From: an uncultured Oscillospiraceae bacterium
Lineage (GTDB): Bacteria; Bacillota; Clostridia; Oscillospirales; Ruminococcaceae
Direction: 5' to 3'
NCBI GenBank assembly: GCA_900553955.1
Contig: USFO01000019.1
Coordinates: 1-19,586, forward strand
DNA: 19,586 nucleotides
Shown here: one piece after another, positions 6,900 to 12,690 of the stretch
Layout of the letters: the number at the start of each line of letters is the position of its first letter
Position numbering within the stretch: the stretch's first letter is position 1
The notes under the pieces: generated by a model
What the model saw: only the letters and a program-made list of their open reading frames with translations
Database searches by the model: none
Told to the model about the DNA's origin: nothing
Position numbers and translations under genes: made by a program

Positions 6900-7682
6900 A
6901 TGCAAAACAAAGTTCTTCTTATTCTGTGCGACGGAACCCGTCCTGACTATATTCGGCGCTGCAAGCACCCCTTTGCGCAAAAGATCCTCGGCGAATGGCG
7001 CTGCAATATGAACGCGCGAACCGTTTTTCCGTCAGTCACCCTTCCCTGCCATATGTCACTGATGCAAAGCTGCACGCCGGATGAGCACGGCGTATTGAGC
7101 AACGAATTTGTTCCGGTTGACGGCGGCCGCCACGGGCTTTTCGAGCAGCTTCGGGAGAAGAAAAAAACAAGCGCTTTCTTTTACAGCTGGGGCGAGCTGA
7201 AAGACATTCACGAGCCGTATTCCCTCAGCCGCGGCGAATTTATTTCAAGCGTTGTTTACGGCGGTGAAGCCTCTGCGGAGGCGCTCACCGCCGACGCAAA
7301 AAGCCTTATCAAACAGTCCGCGCCGGACTTTGTGTTCCTGTATATCGAAAATACCGATTCCGTGGGACATATTTCCGGCTGGGGCTCCCCGGAATACGAA
7401 GCGGCTATCTACCATGCATTTTCCTGCATTGAGGAAATAGTGAGCACTCTGCCGAATGAATACTCCGTGCTTATAATGGCGGATCATGGCGGGCACGAGT
7501 TCACCCACGGCACAACTGAGGACTGCGATATGACCATTCCCGTGCTTTTGAGCACGGAGCAGCCGGTTGACGAGCAGTGTTTTGAGCACGCGAGCATAAT
7601 CGATATTGCTCCGTCAATCTGCGATATGCTCAAAATAGCTCCCTATTCCAAGTGGCGCGGCAGTTCCTTTATGGCAAAATAA
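6900..7682 (+). CDS. alkaline-phosphatase-superfamily phosphodiesterase / nucleotide pyrophosphatase
   Basis: The 260-residue product fits the type I phosphodiesterase/nucleotide pyrophosphatase branch of the alkaline phosphatase superfamily, two-zinc enzymes that cleave phosphodiester or pyrophosphate bonds. The expected ligands are visible: Asp11 (LCDGTRPD), nucleophile Thr47 in PSVTLPCH, Asp153 and His156-157 region (DSVGH), Asp195-His196 (MADHGGHE) and His203. It is shorter than secreted NPP enzymes and has no signal peptide, so it is probably cytoplasmic. The AGGAGG before the ATG is ideal. Third gene of the ABC exporter operon; a link to export of a phosphorylated or lipid-linked substrate is a guess. 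The exact substrate is unknown. Confidence 0.8.
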   Translation: MQNKVLLILCDGTRPDYIRRCKHPFAQKILGEWRCNMNARTVFPSVTLPCHMSLMQSCTPDEHGVLSNEFVPVDGGRHGLFEQLREKKKTSAFFYSWGELKDIHEPYSLSRGEFISSVVYGGEASAEALTADAKSLIKQSAPDFVFLYIENTDSVGHISGWGSPEYEAAIYHAFSCIEEIVSTLPNEYSVLIMADHGGHEFTHGTTEDCDMTIPVLLSTEQPVDEQCFEHASIIDIAPSICDMLKIAPYSKWRGSSFMAK

Positions 7683-7697
7683 ATTTGAGCACCGTTT

Positions 7698-7732
7698 GAG
7701 CACCGAGTACATCACTCGATGCTCATTTTATT
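7698..7732 (+). terminator. probable terminator of the ABC/phosphodiesterase operon
   Basis: Stem GAGCA-CGAGT / ACTCG-TGCTC (7698-7708 with 7714-7724, one mismatch, loop of 5) followed by an AT-rich ATTTTATTTTAT tract. An 11-bp direct repeat TTTGAGCACCG (7684-7694 and 7695-7705) precedes and overlaps it. Confidence 0.6.
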
Positions 7733-7768
7733 TTATACACTTTTTCTGCAAAACATTCGCTATATCTA

Positions 7769-7797
7769 TTTTCAAAGACAAAGATTCGTGCTATTAT
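7769..7797 (+). promoter_or_regulatory. promoter of the PHP-Lrp-aminotransferase-ispE operon
   Basis: TTTTCA (7769-7774), 17-nt spacer ending in TGC, TATTAT (7792-7797). The TGn extension strengthens the -10. Transcription would start about 30 nt before the PHP gene. Confidence 0.6.
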
Positions 7798-7832
7798 ATA
7801 AAATACTACCTTGTTAGGAGGAGGTGGAGTGT

Positions 7833-8654
7833 ATGTATTATGAAAAAAGATTCGACTGCCATGTTCACAGTGACTGTTCCCCAAGAGGTGTTGATTCCGT
7901 AATGGAGCTTTGCGAACAAGCAATTCACCGTGGGCTCATTGGCTTTGCAGTTACTGATTGCTGCGACTGTGACCGACTTGATGAGATGCGCTTTGCGGGT
8001 AGAATAACCGAATCCGTATACTGCGTGCATAAAGCCCGGGCAGTTTTCGGCAATAGCCTTATCATTTCCAGCGGAATTGAAGTCGGCCAACCTCTTGACA
8101 GTACAAAAAGCGTCGACAAAATTATCGCAACAGGCGGATTTGATGTAGTGCTCGCTTCCGTGAAAAAATACCCGGACGGAATGAAAATTTCAGATATGGA
8201 TTATTCCGAAATGAGCGAAAAAGAAATCATCAAAAACCTGCAATTTTATTATGAACTGCTTTATAAAACGGTTCGGTGGGGTAATTTTGATGTGCTCAGT
8301 CAGCTTACCCTGCCAATGCGGTACATACACAGCAGCGAAGCACCGAACTTTTCCATCCGCTTCTGTGACGACATAATTGAGGCGATTCTCAAGTATCTTG
8401 CGGAAAACGGCAAAGCACTTGAAGTAAACACCGCCGCCCTGCGCGGCAAGCTCAATATGATTCTGCCGCCGGTGCGCTACCTTCGCATGTTTAAAGAACT
8501 TGGCGGAGAGTTCATTACCGTCGGTTCCGGTGCGCACGGCGCGGAAAGCCTTGGCGCGGATCTTTCCGAAGGAATCAGCCTTGTAGCGGAAGCCGGATTT
8601 GATAACTACTGCTATTTCGACCGGAGAAACCCGGTATTTATTAGTATTGAATAA
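7833..8654 (+). CDS. PHP-domain protein, histidinol-phosphatase-like with altered metal site
   Basis: The 273-residue product has the length and order of PHP-family histidinol phosphatases (HisJ/HisK): FDCHVHSD (7-14), a TDxxD block (41-45), GIEVG (82-85 region), a SVx block (109-111), EVNTAALRG (197-205) and GSGAHG (231-236). Several positions normally used as metal ligands differ: Cys43 in place of the TDH His, Lys111 in place of the SVH His, Gln157 where GHxD has His, and Gly233 where SDAH has Asp. His10, His12, Glu83 and His235 remain. True phosphatase activity is therefore doubtful. I chose the ATG because AGGAGGAGG ends eight bases before it; a GTG three codons upstream lies inside that site. 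It is first in an operon with an Lrp regulator and aminotransferase. Confidence 0.8.
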   Translation: MYYEKRFDCHVHSDCSPRGVDSVMELCEQAIHRGLIGFAVTDCCDCDRLDEMRFAGRITESVYCVHKARAVFGNSLIISSGIEVGQPLDSTKSVDKIIATGGFDVVLASVKKYPDGMKISDMDYSEMSEKEIIKNLQFYYELLYKTVRWGNFDVLSQLTLPMRYIHSSEAPNFSIRFCDDIIEAILKYLAENGKALEVNTAALRGKLNMILPPVRYLRMFKELGGEFITVGSGAHGAESLGADLSEGISLVAEAGFDNYCYFDRRNPVFISIE

Positions 8655-8669
8655 AGGAGATTTTTTTCT

Positions 8670-9155
8670 ATGGAACAACTTCTTAAACTTCTTGAACAGA
8701 ATGCAAAGCTCACCGAAGACCAGCTTTCCGCACTTCTTTCCGTTCCCCGCGAGGAGGTTGCCGCACAAATCGCAGCATACGAAAAAGATAATGTTCTGCT
8801 TGGATATAACGCCCTTGTAAACTGGGAAAAAGCGGACTCCACCTACTGCACCGCCATAATTGAGCTGAAGGTTCAGCCGAAGCGGGATTACGGCTATGAG
8901 GAAATTGCGGAGGAAATAAGCCGCTTTGACGAGGTGGAAACCGTTTGGCTTATGAGCAGCTCCAGCTACGACCTTTCCGTTGTCGTCAGCGGACACAATT
9001 TCCGCGATATTTCCATGTTTGTGGCAACCCGCCTTGCCACTTTGGATTCTGTCACCTCCACGGCTACGCACTTTGTTCTTAAGCGCTACAAGGAGCGCCA
9101 TATTCACATGACCGAGCCGGAACGCGACGAGAGGGGGTTCATGTACGTTGATTGA
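8670..9155 (+). CDS. Lrp/AsnC family transcriptional regulator
   Basis: The 161-residue product has a short N-terminal helix-turn-helix segment (about 1-50, 'LTEDQLSALLSVPREEVAAQIAAYEKDNVLLGY') and a C-terminal RAM-type ligand domain (about 60-145, with 'EIAEEISRFDEVETVWLMSSSSYDLSVVV' and a final 'TATHFVLKRYKE'). Lrp/AsnC proteins sense amino acids and form dimers or octamers on DNA. AAGGAG lies upstream of the ATG, 15 nt after the PHP gene. The stop overlaps the start of the next gene, an aminotransferase, by 8 nt. This tight pairing suggests the regulator acts on amino-acid metabolism, possibly on its own operon. The effector is unknown. Confidence 0.88.
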   Translation: MEQLLKLLEQNAKLTEDQLSALLSVPREEVAAQIAAYEKDNVLLGYNALVNWEKADSTYCTAIIELKVQPKRDYGYEEIAEEISRFDEVETVWLMSSSSYDLSVVVSGHNFRDISMFVATRLATLDSVTSTATHFVLKRYKERHIHMTEPERDERGFMYVD

Positions 9156-10326
9156 TTACGACAGTATCCTCTCCAAAAAGGTAACGCAGCTCAAGCCCTC
9201 CGGCATACGAAAGTTCTTCGACCTTGCTTCGGAGGTGGAGGGCGTTATCTCCCTCAGCGTTGGCGAGCCCGACTTCAAAACCCCGTGGCACATACGCGAG
9301 GCGGGCATAACCTCCCTGAAGCAGGGGCGCACCCACTACACCGCAAATGCGGGTCTTTCCGAGCTGCGCTTGGAAATTTCCAAATATCTAAAGCGCAAAA
9401 TCAATGTGGAATACGACCCCAAAAGCGAGATTTTCGTCACGGTGGGCGGCTCCGAGGCCATTGACCTTGCCATTCGCACCATTATCGCCCCCGGCGACGA
9501 CATGCTTCTTCCCATACCGAGTTTCGTTTGCTACGACCCCATTTGCCGTCTCTCCGGCGGAAATGTCGTCACCATAGAAACAAAGCAGGAGGATGACTTC
9601 CGTCTTACCGCCGACGCGCTTAAAAAGGCCATTACGCCCAATACAAAGCTGCTTGTTCTCCCCTATCCGAACAACCCCACCGGCGGCGTAATGCGCCGCG
9701 AGCACCTTGAGGAAATCGCAGAGGTGCTTCGGGGAACGAATATTATGGTACTCTCCGACGAGATTTATTCCGAGCTTACCTACGGCAGCGAACGCCATGT
9801 TTCCATAGCGGAAATCGACGGCATGAGGGAGCGCACGATTATCATAAACGGCTTTTCCAAGGCCTATGCCATGACCGGATGGCGCCTTGGCTATGCGGTG
9901 GGACCCGCACCGGTAATTCGCCAGATGCTCAAGGTTCACCAATACGCCATTATGAGCTCCCCCACCACGAGCCAGTATGCGGCGGTTGTCGCCATGCGCG
10001 ACTGCGACGAGGAAATCGCCTCCATGGTGCAGCAGTACGATATGAGAAGAAAGCTGCTTGTAAGCTCTTTTAATAAAATGGGGCTGAGCTGCTTTACTCC
10101 GGAGGGCGCGTTCTATGTTTTCCCCTGCATACGCTCCACAGGCCTCAGCTCGGAGGACTTCTGCGAACGGCTGCTTCGCAGTAAAAAGGTCGCCGTGGTT
10201 CCCGGAAACGCCTTCGGCGACAGCGGCGAAGGTTATGTCCGGGTTTCGTATTCCTATTCCGTCGACCACCTTATTGAAGCGTTAAAGCGCATTGAGGAAT
10301 TCCTTGCGGAGCTGAAAGAGGGATAA
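9148..10326 (+). CDS. class I/II PLP-dependent aminotransferase
   Basis: The 392-residue product is a fold-type I aspartate-aminotransferase-like enzyme. PLP-binding and substrate residues are clear: NNPTGG (175-180), Asp204 and Tyr207 in LSDEIY, the Schiff-base Lys238 in NGFSKAYAMTGWRLGY, and Arg365 (YVRVSYS), which should bind the substrate carboxylate. The N-terminus 'KPSGIRKFFDLA' matches the group of aminotransferases often found beside Lrp/AsnC genes in Clostridia and Bacilli. The start is TTG, overlapping the regulator gene by 8 nt; GAGGGGG lies about 11 nt upstream, and there is no better start. The donor and acceptor amino acids cannot be told from the sequence. Confidence 0.92.
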   Translation: MIDYDSILSKKVTQLKPSGIRKFFDLASEVEGVISLSVGEPDFKTPWHIREAGITSLKQGRTHYTANAGLSELRLEISKYLKRKINVEYDPKSEIFVTVGGSEAIDLAIRTIIAPGDDMLLPIPSFVCYDPICRLSGGNVVTIETKQEDDFRLTADALKKAITPNTKLLVLPYPNNPTGGVMRREHLEEIAEVLRGTNIMVLSDEIYSELTYGSERHVSIAEIDGMRERTIIINGFSKAYAMTGWRLGYAVGPAPVIRQMLKVHQYAIMSSPTTSQYAAVVAMRDCDEEIASMVQQYDMRRKLLVSSFNKMGLSCFTPEGAFYVFPCIRSTGLSSEDFCERLLRSKKVAVVPGNAFGDSGEGYVRVSYSYSVDHLIEALKRIEEFLAELKEG

Positions 10327-10328
10327 TT

Positions 10329-11672
10329 TTGGAGCAGATTTTCTTAAAAGCCTGTGCAAAGCTCAATCTTTTTCTTGATATAACCGGAAAATGCGAAAAC
10401 GGCTACCACCTGATAAAATCCGTTATGCAAAGCGTGGATATTTTCGACCGGGTGAGCGTTAAAAAAAGCGGTGAAATCTCCGTAAAATGCAGCGAAAGCG
10501 CCCTTGACGGCGAAAACAACCTCGCCCACAAGGCGGCGGCGCTGTTTTTCGGGCAGACGGGCATAGCCGGCGGAGCAGAAATATATATCGAAAAGCGCAT
10601 ACCCATGCAGGCGGGAATGGCGGGCGGCAGCGCCGACGCCGCCGCGGTTCTGTATGGGCTGAACAGGCTTTACGAAGCAAAGCTTTCCGCCGATGAGCTT
10701 TGCGCCATGGGCGCAAGGCTTGGTGCGGATTTGCCTTTTTGTCTCTGCGGCGGAACAATGCTCTGCGAGGGAATAGGCGAACGGCTCTCTCCCCTACCGG
10801 AGCTTTCGGACTGCTTTTTTGTGATTGTGAAGCCGGAAATCGGCATGAGCACGGCGGAAAGCTACCGCATTTACGATGAGCACGAGGCCGCCGGACTTGA
10901 GCACGGAGACTTTTCCGCCATGAGCACGGCGCTTGAAGCAGAGAATATTCAAAATGTCGGAAAAGCGCTTTACAATGCGCTTGAATGTACCGTTCCCGAC
11001 TCCGTGCTCAAAATAAAATCCGCGCTGCTCAAGGTCGGAGCCGAAGGTGCTCTTATGACCGGAAGCGGCACGGCGGTTTTCGGAATATTCCAAAGCATTG
11101 AAAAAGCCGCCGCCGCAAGGGACGCTCTTTCGGCGGAATACGGCAGTATTTTTATCGCCCGCCCCGCGAAAAGCGCAGTTTCCGAGGACGAAAGCGCGCC
11201 GGTTTTTGAAAGGCTCGACTCCCTCGGAATAAAGTACGAGTGCATAAATCACCCTGCGGTTTACACCATGGATGAAATGTATGCCCTCGGAATTTTTGAC
11301 AAGGGTATTATCGGAAAGAACCTGTTTTTGCGCGACGCAAAGGGCCGCAGGCATTTCCTTGTGTTCGTTTGCGGAGAAAAGCACGCTTTGCTGACGGATA
11401 TTCAGGAGAAGCTGAATATCACCCGGTGCAGCTTCGGCTCCGCCGAGCGGCTGCAAAAATGCCTCGGTCTGACAAAGGGTTCCGTTTCTCCCCTTGGCGT
11501 TGTGAACGACAAAAGCGCCGCCGTGGAATTTATCATTGACAGGGATTTCATCGGCTGCCAGTGCGTCGGCGTTCACCCGAACAGAAATACCTCAACCCTT
11601 TGGATGAGCTTTGACGATTTGCTCCGCGTAATTAAGTCGAACGGCAACAGCGTGAGCTTCGTGAATATATAA
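10329..11672 (+). CDS. ispE: IspE kinase fused to a ProXp/YbaK-type tRNA-editing domain
   Basis: The 447-residue protein joins two full domains. Residues 1-280 are 4-diphosphocytidyl-2-C-methyl-D-erythritol kinase (MEP isoprenoid pathway): AKLNLFL (10-16), GYHLIKSVMQSVD (25-37), GHMP-kinase loop PMQAGMAGGSADAA (92-105), Asp134 in LGADLPF and MTGSGTAVFG (243-252). Residues 288-447 match the PrdX/ProXp-ala branch of the YbaK family, which deacylates mischarged tRNA: 'NHPAVYTMDEM', GKNLFLRD with the key Lys330, GSVSPLGVVND (384-394) and a VGVHPNRNTSTLW block (413-425). The frame is continuous, and the first Met in the second half (314) is already inside that domain, so this is one polypeptide. 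The TTG start follows the previous stop by 2 nt, with GAGGG upstream. Confidence 0.9.
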   Translation: MEQIFLKACAKLNLFLDITGKCENGYHLIKSVMQSVDIFDRVSVKKSGEISVKCSESALDGENNLAHKAAALFFGQTGIAGGAEIYIEKRIPMQAGMAGGSADAAAVLYGLNRLYEAKLSADELCAMGARLGADLPFCLCGGTMLCEGIGERLSPLPELSDCFFVIVKPEIGMSTAESYRIYDEHEAAGLEHGDFSAMSTALEAENIQNVGKALYNALECTVPDSVLKIKSALLKVGAEGALMTGSGTAVFGIFQSIEKAAAARDALSAEYGSIFIARPAKSAVSEDESAPVFERLDSLGIKYECINHPAVYTMDEMYALGIFDKGIIGKNLFLRDAKGRRHFLVFVCGEKHALLTDIQEKLNITRCSFGSAERLQKCLGLTKGSVSPLGVVNDKSAAVEFIIDRDFIGCQCVGVHPNRNTSTLWMSFDDLLRVIKSNGNSVSFVNI

Positions 11673-11685
11673 TTCTCAAAAAATT

Positions 11686-11715
11686 GCATAAAGCCAAAAA
11701 TTTCCGCCGATACTT
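11686..11715 (+). promoter_or_regulatory. candidate sigma-F promoter of spoIIR
   Basis: GCATA (11686-11690), 15-nt spacer, then GCCGATACTT (11706-11715). This compares with the forespore sigma-F pattern GYATA-15-GGnnAnAnTR (one G and the final R differ). spoIIR is a known sigma-F gene in Bacillus and Clostridium. The start would fall near 11721-11723, inside the loop of the overlapping hairpin. Confidence 0.5.
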
Positions 11716-11747
11716 TCCGCATAAGCAAAAGTAAAGGCGGATTTTTT
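11703..11747 (+). terminator. terminator-like hairpin overlapping the spoIIR promoter and SD
   Basis: TCCGCC-TACTTT (11703-11716, with a GA gap) pairs with AAAGTA-GGCGGA (11728-11741, with an AA gap), giving 12 bp, and is followed by six T that run directly into the spoIIR ATG. The 3' arm contains the GGCGG that serves as the spoIIR Shine-Dalgarno. It is a good terminator for the upstream operon and would also hide the SD in read-through RNA. Confidence 0.7.
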
Positions 11748-12380
11748 ATGAGTATTCATTTCAGAACTTTCCACAATCAAAAGGGCAGCGCTCTGCACGC
11801 CATAGAAAGCATTGTTCTGGCGGGGCTTGTGTTCACCATGATGAGCGCTGCCGTTCGGCGCACCGTTTCCGCAAGCACGCAGGTGAAAACCGACACTCTG
11901 CGCCTGCATATTATTGCAAACTCCGACAGCGACTTCGACCAAGAATTAAAGCTCCGTGTGCGCGACCGTGTTTTGGAATACACCGGCAGACTTTTCGCCG
12001 AGGCTTCCGGCAAAACCGAGGCGGAGGCTCTTGCGAAATATTCGGCGAACGACATTAAAGCCGCAGCCGAGGAGGTTATTGCGGAAAGCGGCGCGAACTA
12101 TTCCGTTTCCGTGGAAATAACCAATATGTGGTTTGAAACCCGCAGCTACGACGGCTTCACCCTGCCTGCGGGAGATTACGACGCCGTTCGCATAATTATA
12201 GGCGCGGGCGAAGGGCATAACTGGTGGTGCGTTATGTACCCGCCGCTTTGCCTTCCCGGAGCGGAAAACGCCCTGCAAAAATACGGCGAAAACGCAAAAT
12301 TCGTCACCGGCGACGGCTTTGAAATCCGTTTTGCCTTTTTGGAATGGCTTGAAAGCCTGAAAAACACGGCAAAACGATGA
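11748..12380 (+). CDS. spoIIR: stage II sporulation protein R
   Basis: The 210-residue product matches SpoIIR, the forespore-made signalling protein that triggers SpoIIGA to process pro-sigma-E in the mother cell. Family blocks are clear: an N-terminal membrane/secretion helix (about 17-35), LRLHIIANSDSDFDQELKLRVRD (51-73, with the 'IANSD' hallmark) and the C-terminal GEGHNWWCVMYPPLC (153-167). It is of normal length. The ATG follows AAAGGCGG and a T6 tract. It probably has its own sigma-F promoter (11686-11715) inside the intergenic hairpin. Its presence shows the organism belongs to an endospore-forming lineage. Confidence 0.94.
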   Translation: MSIHFRTFHNQKGSALHAIESIVLAGLVFTMMSAAVRRTVSASTQVKTDTLRLHIIANSDSDFDQELKLRVRDRVLEYTGRLFAEASGKTEAEALAKYSANDIKAAAEEVIAESGANYSVSVEITNMWFETRSYDGFTLPAGDYDAVRIIIGAGEGHNWWCVMYPPLCLPGAENALQKYGENAKFVTGDGFEIRFAFLEWLESLKNTAKR

Positions 12381-12400
12381 GCTTTGTCGTTTTGTCCGTG
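12365..12400 (+). terminator. hairpin overlapping the spoIIR stop codon
   Basis: Positions 12365-12377 pair with 12387-12400 (13 bp, one bulged base); the TGA stop lies in the loop. There is no U-run after it, so termination efficiency is uncertain; it may instead protect the mRNA 3' end. Confidence 0.5.
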
Positions 12401-12599
12401 TATCGGTCAAATGCTTTACACATTTTTGGCAGCTCACTAAAATAACTACTTTGCAGAATTTGCGATGCTTTCGTTTTTAGTCATAGTGAACATAAATTGC
12501 AGTGTCGTTTTTAGCACATTGCACAGTTGCCTTCGTAAAACTCCATTCGTGAATGCGTGAACTTTTCAAAAATTTTATGAATTAAATTTGAAATTTCTA
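12401..12599. other. AT-rich spacer without a recognisable gene
   Basis: No credible coding frame or RNA gene is visible between the spoIIR hairpin and the hppA promoter. A 10-bp direct repeat TCGTTTTTAG occurs at 12471-12480 and 12505-12514, 24 nt apart; its meaning is unknown. Confidence 0.5.
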
Positions 12600-12627
12600 T
12601 TGACTTATTATTATAAGAGTATATATT
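12600..12627 (+). promoter_or_regulatory. hppA promoter
   Basis: TTGACT (12600-12605), 16-nt spacer, TATATT (12622-12627). A small hairpin TGGGC/GCCCA (12640-12653) lies in the leader, and AGGAG (about 12673) precedes the ATG by a rather long 13-nt gap. Confidence 0.65.
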
Positions 12628-12690
12628 GAATCACAACAGTGGGCTTTTGCCCAAAAAACAATTTTCACGAACAGGAGTGAAACAAGCATT

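Noticed and set aside
7824..7832. GTG start for the PHP-domain gene
   Set aside because: The GTG overlaps the AGGAGG site itself; the ATG at 7833 has ideal spacing.
12471..12514. TCGTTTTTAG direct repeat as an operator or attachment site
   Set aside because: Ten bases twice in an AT-rich spacer could be chance, and there is no regulator or recombinase nearby.
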